Source of the DNA: CAZWZG01 sp964638245
GTDB taxonomy: Bacteria > Pseudomonadota > Alphaproteobacteria > Rhodobacterales > Rhodobacteraceae
Direction: 5' to 3'
Assembly (NCBI GenBank): GCA_964638245.1
Contig: CAZWZG010000137.1
Span: forward strand, 1 to 8,449
Length of the DNA stretch: 8,449 bases
The position numbers and the translations under genes are program-made. Under the pieces are notes generated by a model. It ran no database searches. It was given only the letters and a program-made list of their open reading frames with translations, and had not been told where the DNA came from. Of the stretch, positions 1 to 6,288 are shown in pieces; position 1 is the first letter of the stretch, and every line of letters begins with the position of its first letter.

Positions 1-713
1 CCATGGTCATGACCGAGGACGAGAAGAAGCTCACCGCCTATCACGAGGCGGGCCACGCCATTGTGGGTTTGAACGTTCCGCAGCATGACCCGATCCACAA
101 GGCGACGATCATTCCTCGTGGTCGGGCTTTGGGCCTCGTGCTCAGCCTGCCCGAGCGGGATCAGCTGTCGGTCAGCTACACGAAGTATACGTCCAAGATC
201 GCGATGGCGATGGGCGGGCGCGTTGCAGAAGAGTTGATCTTTGGCAAGGAAAACGTCACTTCGGGCGCGGCTTCGGATATCCAGCAAGTCACCCGTATCG
301 CACGCGCGATGGTCACGCAGTTCGGCTTTGACGAAGAGCTGGGCTATATCGACTATGCCAACGAACAGCAGTCGCATTTGGGCGCTTATCAGGGTGGTAC
401 GAACCACTCGGGCATCACCCAGAAGACGATCGACGACAAAGTGAAGGCGCTTGTTGATGAAGGCTATGAGACGGCCAAGCGCATCTTGACCGAGAAGGCG
501 GAAGACCTCGAACGCCTCGCGCAGGGCTTGCTTGAGTATGAGACGCTGACAGGCTCGGAGATCACCAAAGTGATTGCAGGCGAACCTTTGAACCGAGGCG
601 ATGATGAGGACGACACGCCTACGTCCGGCACGCCGTCGGTCACAGCGATCCCCAAGACCAAGCCAAGGAACAAACCTTCGGGCGATGGCGGTCTGGAACC
701 GGACCCGGCGTAA
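1..713 (+). CDS. ftsH: ATP-dependent zinc metalloprotease FtsH, C-terminal part (5' truncated by window edge)
   Basis: This is the M41 peptidase domain of FtsH, the membrane-anchored AAA+ protease that degrades misfolded membrane proteins and selected regulators. The window enters mid-gene: the frame is open to the left edge, and the first visible residues (MVMTEDEKK) match the internal region just before the zinc site, so the ATG at position 3 is not the true start. Counting from that Met, the HEAGH zinc motif is at residues 14-18 (catalytic Glu15) and the third zinc ligand is probably Asp92 in the TSGAASD segment. The helical region ends near residue 190 with LLEYETLTGSEI, typical of the family. 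A roughly 40-residue tail follows, acidic (GDDEDD) and then Pro/Lys/Gly-rich, probably disordered. The membrane segments and AAA+ module lie outside the window. The stop is TAA at 711-713, followed at once by a terminator. Confidence 0.97.
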   Translation, partial: MVMTEDEKKLTAYHEAGHAIVGLNVPQHDPIHKATIIPRGRALGLVLSLPERDQLSVSYTKYTSKIAMAMGGRVAEELIFGKENVTSGAASDIQQVTRIARAMVTQFGFDEELGYIDYANEQQSHLGAYQGGTNHSGITQKTIDDKVKALVDEGYETAKRILTEKAEDLERLAQGLLEYETLTGSEITKVIAGEPLNRGDDEDDTPTSGTPSVTAIPKTKPRNKPSGDGGLEPDPA

Positions 714-721
714 GACTAACG

Positions 722-748
722 AAAACCCCGGCAGTGCCGGGGTTTTTT
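722..748 (+). terminator. Rho-independent terminator after ftsH
   Basis: A perfect 11-bp stem (AAAACCCCGGC at 722-732 pairing with GCCGGGGTTTT at 736-746) encloses a 3-nt loop and ends in a run of six T (743-748). It starts 9 nt after the ftsH stop codon. This is a textbook intrinsic terminator on the plus strand. The A-rich left arm would also give a U-tract on the minus strand, but no minus-strand gene ends here. Confidence 0.93.
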
Positions 749-804
749 ATTGACCTCGTGATCCCAAAGGCGAGTGTGGCTTCAAGACGTTTAGGGAGCC
801 GAAC

Positions 805-1386
805 ATGCCTGCATTGATCAAAACCGAGTACACCGCAGAAGTGACGTTCATCGGGTCGGTGACTTCGATGGATCGAACGGAATTGATGGCGCACGGCATG
901 CAGAGTGTGGAGCTCGGGTTCGCCGGGATCGACGGGTCCGTCCATGCGGGCGAAAACCGCGCCTCCTGTTCGCGGGTGGTGACTCAGTACCCCAAAGGAA
1001 CGACGATCCGGAACGTACGTCAATTGTCGATCATCTCAGAAGAAGAGTTGGCCGAGATCGGCAAGGAGATGGGTGTGGACCGTCCCGATCCTGGGCGCAT
1101 CGGAGCCAGCCTCGTGATCCGGGGCATCCCTGATTTCACCCACGTACCCCCATCCTCACGGCTCCAAAGCGAGGCAGGGACCACGATCACCATAGATATG
1201 GAAAACCAGCCCTGTCATTTTCCGGGTAAGAGCCTTGAGAAGGCCGACCCGGGCAAAGGCATGGGGTTCAAGGCGGCGGCGAATGATCGGCGGGGTGTGA
1301 CGGCATGGGTCGAGTGTCCGGGGCCTCTGGCCGTGGGTGACATCCTGACGCTCCACATTCCCGGACAGCGCGCCTGGGCACCCTGA
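805..1386 (+). CDS. MOSC domain-containing protein
   Basis: A 193-residue cytoplasmic protein of the MOSC (molybdenum cofactor sulfurase C-terminal) family. Such domains are thought to bind and transfer sulfur or handle molybdenum cofactor, and include the YiiM-type proteins involved in detoxifying N-hydroxylated compounds; the substrate here is unknown. Supporting sequence: an N-terminal region with CSRV (from about residue 55), then VRQLSIISEEEL, GASLVIRGIPDFTHVPPSSRL, and the conserved cysteine in DMENQPC (about residue 137), followed by a GVTAWVECPG segment and a closing beta strand (ILTLHIP). There is no signal peptide or membrane segment. The ATG at 805 has an AGGGA Shine-Dalgarno sequence at 793-797. 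The gene sits alone between the ftsH terminator and the convergent permease gene. Its length fits stand-alone MOSC proteins. Family assignment is firm; the reaction is not known. Confidence 0.9.
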   Translation: MPALIKTEYTAEVTFIGSVTSMDRTELMAHGMQSVELGFAGIDGSVHAGENRASCSRVVTQYPKGTTIRNVRQLSIISEEELAEIGKEMGVDRPDPGRIGASLVIRGIPDFTHVPPSSRLQSEAGTTITIDMENQPCHFPGKSLEKADPGKGMGFKAAANDRRGVTAWVECPGPLAVGDILTLHIPGQRAWAP

Positions 1387-1454
1387 GAGGGGGTTCTGCC
1401 TCCGCTGCTCGATCGTGCAGCCCCGCCCTGCGAGTATTTTGAACAAGAAGAAGT

Positions 1455-2384
1455 CTATCCCAAAAGGGTGAGCCAGACCCAAATCGTGACGATCGAAAGC
1501 GCGGTCGTCACTAGGACCGCAGTGGCTGCGACGCGTCGGGCTACGCCGTAGAGGTCGGCAAAGATATAAGCGTTCACGCCTGGTGCCATCGCGGCGGTCA
1601 AAACCGCACCTTTGAAGGCCTGTTCAGGGAGCGCAAAGGCCGTAGCCGTTCCCCAGGTCATCGCCGGTTGAAGGATCAGGACAATCAACGAAATGTAAGC
1701 GACCGTCAGCATGTCCCCCTCAGGGCGGTAGCGGTATAAGACGCCGCCGATCCCGACGAGAGCCGCCGGCAACGCCGATTGCGCGATAAGCTCGATGGCG
1801 GATGTCAGGACACCGGAGAGCGCAAGGCCGCTTAGATTGACGAACAGCCCGAGGGCGATCCCGATGACGAGGGCATTCGAAAAAGTGGCTTTCAGGATAT
1901 TGAACGTGGTCTGAACCGGACCATGGCCCTCACTGCGCACGATCTCCATCACGGCTACGCCGAGCCCGTAGCAGAACGGGGCGTGGATCGCGATGATCGC
2001 ATAGTTCGGCCCGAGGTTCTCGACCCCGTACGCGCGCTCGGAGATGGGCAGGCCAAGAAGAACCGAATTCATGAACAGACAGCAGAACCCGATGGCCACG
2101 CTGTCGGGCCAAGGTCGATTGAAAAACAACCGGGCACCGAACATGCCCGCAAAGAAGGTCACGGTGATGACGCTGTAGTACGACAGGAGCAGTGGGATCG
2201 AAAACTCGTCCCCCAGATCCAGCGTCGAGATCGCCATGAAGATCAGACAGGGCACGGCGAATTGCGAGGTATAGCGCATGAGCCCGTCAAAGCCCGCTTC
2301 GCTCACGATCCCGCGCCAAGCGAGGATCGTGCCCGACCCGATGACAAGAAACACCGGCAGGATGACGTTGATCAGGGCTTGCAA
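1455..2384 (-). CDS. AEC-family permease (auxin efflux carrier-like transporter)
   Basis: A 309-residue inner-membrane protein of the AEC family, secondary transporters usually linked to export or uptake of small organic acids; the substrate cannot be read from sequence. About ten hydrophobic segments are visible, in two halves of roughly five. Family-typical stretches are the N-terminal NVILPVFLVIG, NSVLLGLPI near residue 106, SNALVIGIALGL near 169, and MAPGVNAYIFADLYG near 266. I place the start at TTG 2384, which has GAGGA (2393-2397) 8 nt upstream and lies 4 nt beyond the stop of the metallo-hydrolase gene. The in-frame ATG at 2420 would add 12 charged residues, overlap the previous gene by 32 nt and lacks a visible Shine-Dalgarno sequence. 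The stop is TAG. It is the last gene of the minus-strand cluster and converges on the MOSC gene. Function beyond transport is inference. Confidence 0.9.
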   Translation of the reverse strand: MQALINVILPVFLVIGSGTILAWRGIVSEAGFDGLMRYTSQFAVPCLIFMAISTLDLGDEFSIPLLLSYYSVITVTFFAGMFGARLFFNRPWPDSVAIGFCCLFMNSVLLGLPISERAYGVENLGPNYAIIAIHAPFCYGLGVAVMEIVRSEGHGPVQTTFNILKATFSNALVIGIALGLFVNLSGLALSGVLTSAIELIAQSALPAALVGIGGVLYRYRPEGDMLTVAYISLIVLILQPAMTWGTATAFALPEQAFKGAVLTAAMAPGVNAYIFADLYGVARRVAATAVLVTTALSIVTIWVWLTLLG

Positions 2385-2388
2385 GGGG

Positions 2389-3186
2389 TCAATCCTCGAC
2401 CACGATTTCCATGCCGTCAAAGGCGGGCGTGATGTGGTCGGGCGTCTCGGCGTCCAGCGTGGCGTAGTCCAGATCGATGTGCATGTTGGTCAGAACAGCG
2501 CGCTTTGGCGCGGCACGCTCGATCCATTCCAGCGACCGTTCGAGATGCGCGTGAGTGGGGTGCGGCGTGCGACGCAGCGCGTCGAGGATCCAGACCTCAA
2601 GGTCCTGAACGGCGTGCCAGCTTTCTGGGTACATCTCGGCCACATCGGGCAAATAAGCGACGTTGCCAACCCTCAGACCCAGCGAGTCGATGCTGCCATG
2701 GCCGACTCTGAAAGGCGTAAACGTAACGTCGCCGCCTTCGCCGGAGACCGTCACCGGCCCATCAAGATCGTTGAGATCGAGGATTGGGGGATAGGATGAC
2801 CATTCGGGTTGGACGAAGGCATAGCCAAACCGCTCCATCAAAGCGGCCTTCGTCGCAGCATTGGCCCAAACCGGCAGGCGTTCGCGCCGATTGAAGACAA
2901 CCATGCGCAGGTCATCAATACCATGGACATGGTCGGCATGCTCATGGGTATAGATCACGGCATCCAGCAACCCGACATCGGCGTCAAGAAGCTGCTGGCG
3001 CAGGTCGGGCGAAGTGTCGATCAGAACCCTTGTGACACCGTTCGCCCCCTCGCGCGTGACGAGCAACGAACAACGCTTGCGCATATTCTTGGGATTGGTC
3101 GGATCGCAATCCCCCCACAGCCCACCAAGCCGGGGCACACCGCCCGAGGAGCCACAGCCAAGAATACGAAACGTCAATCGTGCCAT
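2389..3186 (-). CDS. MBL-fold metallo-hydrolase, PhnP-like
   Basis: A 265-residue soluble metallo-beta-lactamase-fold hydrolase of the PhnP/PqqB-like branch, which includes phosphodiesterases; the substrate is unknown. The metal-binding signature THEHADH is at residues 80-86. Further likely ligands are His163 (VGHG), Asp181 (YLPD) and His226 (TNMHID). The N-terminus carries the branch-typical LGCGSSGGVPRLGG. Classical PhnP has a cluster of Cys residues for a structural zinc; here only Cys11, Cys27 and Cys39 are present, so that site is at most partial. I chose ATG 3186 (MARLTFRILG) because homologues start this way and a GAGAG lies just upstream; a GTG at 3201 would add five residues. The gene starts 31 nt after the GNAT stop and ends 4 nt before the permease start. 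No phn genes are nearby, so a role in phosphonate breakdown is not supported. Confidence 0.9.
   Translation of the reverse strand: MARLTFRILGCGSSGGVPRLGGLWGDCDPTNPKNMRKRCSLLVTREGANGVTRVLIDTSPDLRQQLLDADVGLLDAVIYTHEHADHVHGIDDLRMVVFNRRERLPVWANAATKAALMERFGYAFVQPEWSSYPPILDLNDLDGPVTVSGEGGDVTFTPFRVGHGSIDSLGLRVGNVAYLPDVAEMYPESWHAVQDLEVWILDALRRTPHPTHAHLERSLEWIERAAPKRAVLTNMHIDLDYATLDAETPDHITPAFDGMEIVVED
2393..2397 (-). promoter_or_regulatory. Ribosome binding site supporting the TTG start of the AEC permease
   Basis: On the minus strand GAGGA lies 8 nt before TTG 2384. It overlaps the last codons of the metallo-hydrolase gene (stop TGA at 2391-2389), so ribosomes ending there could restart on the permease. 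This site is the main reason for choosing TTG over the upstream ATG. Confidence 0.55.
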
Positions 3187-3217
3187 AGCGCTCTCATGCA
3201 CCTGCGCGCCGCAGGGT

Positions 3218-3739
3218 TCAAGTCAGAGCCGGACGGGGGTCCGTCGAAAGAACGGACATGATCAAATCATTGGCAAAGCCATCACCGATCCGCACCGCGT
3301 CCCGCAAAACGCCCTCGTGCCGAAATCCGGCTGCCTCGTAACAGCGGATCGCCCGTGTGTTCGACTGCAGAACGCGCAATTCTACCCGGTGCAGTGCCAG
3401 GTCGCCGAAGGCCACATCGAGGGCCAGCGCGATGGCGCGCCGCCCGACGCCTTTTGAGCGCAGGTCGGGTCGAAAAAGGCCAATCGCTAGACGTGCGGAG
3501 CAATCGGCCACGCTATGACTGTGGAGTTTGATCTCGCCGGCAAAGACGGCGTCGACGGATATGATCCGGCCCCAATACGCCGCTTCAATTCGCCCAATGA
3601 TGGGCGTCGCCCATTCGCGACCGCCCGTGGGGTTTTTTGCGGGATCGCCACCAAAACCTAGATATGCTTCCCGGTCGGGGCCGATCGCTTCTAAACGTTC
3701 AACGTCGCCGGGCTCAACCGGACGAAATGCGATTTTCAA
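3218..3739 (-). CDS. GNAT-family N-acetyltransferase (RimJ/RimL-like)
   Basis: A 173-residue GCN5-related acetyltransferase, predicted to move an acetyl group from acetyl-CoA to an amine on a protein or small molecule; the substrate is unknown. The acetyl-CoA-binding motif A is RPDLRSKGVGRRAI (residues 90-103), followed by LHRVELRVLQSNTRAI and RCYEAAGFRHEGVLRDAV, which are typical of the RimJ/RimL branch (Asn127, Tyr134). The start is TTG at 3739-3737, which overlaps the tatD stop as TTGA; an AAAGG lies 6 nt upstream. No in-frame ATG lies near the N-terminus, and the RPVEPGDVERLEAI opening is the usual first strand and helix of the fold, so the TTG start is well supported. It sits between tatD and the metallo-hydrolase gene and is probably co-translated with tatD. 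Confidence 0.9.
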   Translation of the reverse strand: MKIAFRPVEPGDVERLEAIGPDREAYLGFGGDPAKNPTGGREWATPIIGRIEAAYWGRIISVDAVFAGEIKLHSHSVADCSARLAIGLFRPDLRSKGVGRRAIALALDVAFGDLALHRVELRVLQSNTRAIRCYEAAGFRHEGVLRDAVRIGDGFANDLIMSVLSTDPRPALT

Positions 3740-4524
3740 AGGGCTGCCTTTGCGAACAGCCGCTCGAAGTTGGCTTCGGTTTGGGCAGCAAAGTCAGCTG
3801 GGCTCATACCATAGACCTCGGCGCCCACGGCTGCAGTGTGGGCGGTATAGGCGGGCTCATTGCGTTTGCCGCGATAGGGTGGCGGGGCAAGATAGGGGCT
3901 GTCGGTTTCGACGAGGACTCGCTCCACCGGCGCCATCGCAAATATGTCGCGGAGCTCGGTCGATTTCGGAAAGGCTGCGATCCCAGACATAGATAGGTAG
4001 AACCCAAGGCCCAAAGCCACCTCTGCCAAGGCCTGTCCGCTGGAAAAGCAATGCATGACGCAGGAATACGGGGCCGCGGCATGCTCTTCACTCAAAATCC
4101 GCGCCATATCTTCGTCTGCTGCGCGGGCATGGATGATCAGGGGCAGGCCGGTTTGGCGGGCCGCTTCTATGTGCAAACGAAGGCTCTCCTGCTGCACGCC
4201 CGCCGAGTCGGCGGTGTAGTGATAGTCGAGCCCCGTCTCACCAATCCCGACGAATTTTGGATGCGCTGCCAGCGCAGTCAACGCCTCGACCGTAGCCATA
4301 GGTTCTTCAGCCGCGCTCATCGGGTGCGTGCCCGCCGCGTAGAAGACCCCGTCATAGCGCTCGGCTATGGCGCGCACGCTTGGTTCATTCCGAAGCTTGG
4401 TACAAATCGTAACCATGCGGCGCACGCCGGCGGCGCGCGCGCGCTCGATCACGTCATCAAGTTCGTCCGCGAACGTCTCGAAATCCAGATGGCAATGGCT
4501 GTCAGTCAGGGCAGGGGGCTGCAT
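3736..4524 (-). CDS. tatD: TatD-family metal-dependent hydrolase (YcfH type)
   Basis: A 262-residue cytoplasmic TIM-barrel hydrolase of the TatD family, whose characterised members are metal-dependent DNases with 3'-5' exonuclease or DNA-repair roles; the physiological substrate here is not known. The ligands are visible in order: DSHCHLD (His10, His12), GTHP (His67), GETGLDYH (Glu96), IIHAR (His132), MHCFSSG (His158) and ETDSPYLAP (Asp208), followed by RGKRNEP. Nothing is missing and the length is normal. The start is ATG 4524, with GAGG 4 nt upstream, 16 nt after the holB stop. The 3' end overlaps the GNAT start by 4 nt. Family members fall into TatD, YcfH and YjjV paralogues; the position next to holB and tmk suggests the YcfH-like one, so the symbol is a family label. 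Confidence 0.95.
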   Translation of the reverse strand: MQPPALTDSHCHLDFETFADELDDVIERARAAGVRRMVTICTKLRNEPSVRAIAERYDGVFYAAGTHPMSAAEEPMATVEALTALAAHPKFVGIGETGLDYHYTADSAGVQQESLRLHIEAARQTGLPLIIHARAADEDMARILSEEHAAAPYSCVMHCFSSGQALAEVALGLGFYLSMSGIAAFPKSTELRDIFAMAPVERVLVETDSPYLAPPPYRGKRNEPAYTAHTAAVGAEVYGMSPADFAAQTEANFERLFAKAAL

Positions 4525-4540
4525 GTGGCCTCGGGGTTGT

Positions 4541-5668
4541 TCAACGTTTCGACAGGTCTTCGGCCAGCTTTTGCGCCTTGAAAATCATATCGAGGAACAG
4601 GGCGGGGGCGTCAAGATTGACGGCGAAACCACGTTCCAGATCCTTGCCGGCAGTCTCGGCAAAAGCGGCCCATTGCTGCGCGGCATATAAATCGGGGGCA
4701 AGGCGCGCAAAGACGTCGAACTCGCCCGCAGCGGCCTCCGGTCCGTGTCCCATCCCCGCGCCAAATCGCGCAAGCCGGGCCAAAAGGGTCGCGAAAAGGT
4801 CCGCCATCATTGCGCGCTTTTCCTCGGCACCGCGCGCACCTGCAGCTTCGGCCATCGCAATCGCTTTGGGCCGGTCGAGACGGGGCAAGGCGCTAAACAG
4901 TGCCAGGATTTCGGCGTAGCGGTCCAGTCCGCCGCTCTCCAAAAGCGAAAGGGCCCGCCCGGCGGAGCCTTGGGCCAAAGCTGCGAGAGCGTCAGGGTTT
5001 TCTGGAAGCGTCGCGCCCGTGCCCTGGATGGCCGCTGCAAGATCGCCTGGCGACAATGGGCGCATCTTAAGAACCTGACACCGCGAACGGATCGTGGGCA
5101 GAATGCGGGCGGGCTGGTGCACGACGAGGATCAGGGTCGCGTTTGCAGGAGGCTCTTCAAGCATTTTCAAAAGAGCATTTGCCGCCGGAACCGTCATTTC
5201 ATCGGCGGCATCGATAATGACTACACGCGCGCCGCCATCGGGGGCAGACAGGCCGAAAAACCCCTTCATCCGGCGCACATCGTCGATGCCGATGGCCGCC
5301 TTGAACCGCTTTTTGTCGGTGTCCCACTCGCGGCGCAGCAGGAACAGTCGCGGTTCTGACATGGCTGCGATGCGCGCTTCAATGGGATGGCCTCCAGGAA
5401 TATCGAGGCTTGTCGGGGCCTCTGGTTCACCGAACAATCCAGCGTCTGCCGGGGCCGCCGTCAGAAGATGGCGGGCCAGACGCCACGCAAAGCTGGCCTT
5501 TCCAATTCCCTTTGGCCCCACCAGCATAATCGCATGGTGCTTGCGACCGCCGGCCTGACTGGTCAGAAATGCGTCTTCGACCGCAGAATGCCCATAGAGC
5601 ACGCGCGTTTCGCGTGGATGCGGGGCATCGCCCAGCCGGTCAGCTTCTGGAAGGTGTTCGTCGGTCAC
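4541..5668 (-). CDS. holB: DNA polymerase III subunit delta' (clamp loader)
   Basis: This 375-residue protein is the delta' subunit of the DNA polymerase III clamp loader, which helps load the sliding clamp on DNA. A P-loop-like GPKGIGKAS is at residues 51-59, with Ala58 where active ATPases have Ser/Thr. A Walker B-like IIDAADEM is at 151-158, ALLKMLEEPP follows, and the clamp-loader SRC motif is in TIRSRCQVL (residues 195-197). The altered P-loop agrees with delta' being a non-hydrolysing subunit. The four-Cys zinc module of the E. coli protein is absent; Cys197 is the only cysteine, which I believe is usual in alphaproteobacteria. The start is GTG 5668, overlapping the tmk stop as GTGA, with no strong Shine-Dalgarno, so coupling to tmk is likely. 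The C-terminal helical collar region is complete. Confidence 0.95.
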   Translation of the reverse strand: MTDEHLPEADRLGDAPHPRETRVLYGHSAVEDAFLTSQAGGRKHHAIMLVGPKGIGKASFAWRLARHLLTAAPADAGLFGEPEAPTSLDIPGGHPIEARIAAMSEPRLFLLRREWDTDKKRFKAAIGIDDVRRMKGFFGLSAPDGGARVVIIDAADEMTVPAANALLKMLEEPPANATLILVVHQPARILPTIRSRCQVLKMRPLSPGDLAAAIQGTGATLPENPDALAALAQGSAGRALSLLESGGLDRYAEILALFSALPRLDRPKAIAMAEAAGARGAEEKRAMMADLFATLLARLARFGAGMGHGPEAAAGEFDVFARLAPDLYAAQQWAAFAETAGKDLERGFAVNLDAPALFLDMIFKAQKLAEDLSKR

Positions 5669-6288
5669 AAACGAGCGTCTAGCACAGCCCGCACGCGTTG
5701 GGCCACGGCCTGTTCGTCGCCTGAGGCGTCAACGAGGACGCAACGCTGCGGCTCTGCCGCCGCCAAGGCTTGAAACCCGTCTCGCAAGGCCACCTGAAAC
5801 GCCGCGCCCATCTCTTCGAACCGGTCTTCGCCAGACCCGCGTGCTAACCCGCGCGCCAGTGCCGCCTCGGGATCAAAGTCAAGGATGATGGTCAGATCGG
5901 GTTCGATTCCAATAACCGTATCGTGCAGACGGTCGACAATATCGCAAAGATCGCCTCGTGCGGCGCCCTGATAAACACGGGTCGAATCCGCGAAGCGGTC
6001 CGAAATCACGACCTGCCCTGCGGCCAAGGCCGGTTCAATCGTACGCTCCAGGTGATCTCGCCGCGCCGCCGTGAAAAGCAAGATTTCGGTTTCTGGTGAC
6101 CACCGCGCCGGGTCCCCCTCGACCAGAAGCCGCCGAATATCCTCGGCCCCGGGCGCGCCGCCAGGTTCGCGCGTCAGGACGACGTTTCGACCCAGTCCAC
6201 GCAAGTACTGTGCTGCCAATCGCGCCTGGGTCGATTTTCCCGCCCCGTCTATGCCCTCAAAGGTGACGAAAGTGCCGCGGTCGCTCAT
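5665..6288 (-). CDS. tmk: Thymidylate kinase
   Basis: A 207-residue dTMP kinase that makes dTDP from dTMP and ATP, an essential step towards dTTP. The P-loop is EGIDGAGKST (residues 11-20), followed by TREPGG (39-44), which contacts the substrate phosphate, and ISDRFADSTRVYQG (95-108) with the DR-F motif. The LID region is LARGSGEDRFEEM (148-160). The P-loop has no basic residue between Gly12 and Lys18 while the LID carries arginines, the pattern of the bacterial type II enzyme. The length is standard. The start is ATG 6288, overlapping the carboxypeptidase stop (ATGA, 6288-6285); no good Shine-Dalgarno lies just upstream, which suggests translational coupling. The 3' end overlaps holB by 4 nt. 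The tmk-holB pair is a common replication gene pair. Confidence 0.97.
   Translation of the reverse strand: MSDRGTFVTFEGIDGAGKSTQARLAAQYLRGLGRNVVLTREPGGAPGAEDIRRLLVEGDPARWSPETEILLFTAARRDHLERTIEPALAAGQVVISDRFADSTRVYQGAARGDLCDIVDRLHDTVIGIEPDLTIILDFDPEAALARGLARGSGEDRFEEMGAAFQVALRDGFQALAAAEPQRCVLVDASGDEQAVAQRVRAVLDARL

Noticed and set aside
750..755. TTGACC as a -35 box for the MOSC gene
   Set aside because: It abuts the ftsH terminator and has no acceptable -10 at 16-18 nt spacing (17 nt gives AGTGTG).
1404..1421. Hairpin GCTGC-N8-GCAGC between the convergent MOSC and permease genes
   Set aside because: The stem is only 5 bp with a T-T mismatch further in, and no T-run follows on either strand; not a convincing terminator.
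1923..2432. Plus-strand open frame of 169 codons
   Set aside because: It is antisense to the AEC permease gene, and its composition is rich in His, Asp and Arg as expected of a shadow frame.
4431..4444. Alternating GC tract (also near 6593-6603)
   Set aside because: It lies within coding sequence and is explained by Ala/Arg codons in a high-GC genome.
4745..5359. Plus-strand open frame of 204 codons
   Set aside because: It is antisense to holB, whose motifs are clear; the translation is Arg/Gly-rich and resembles no family I know.
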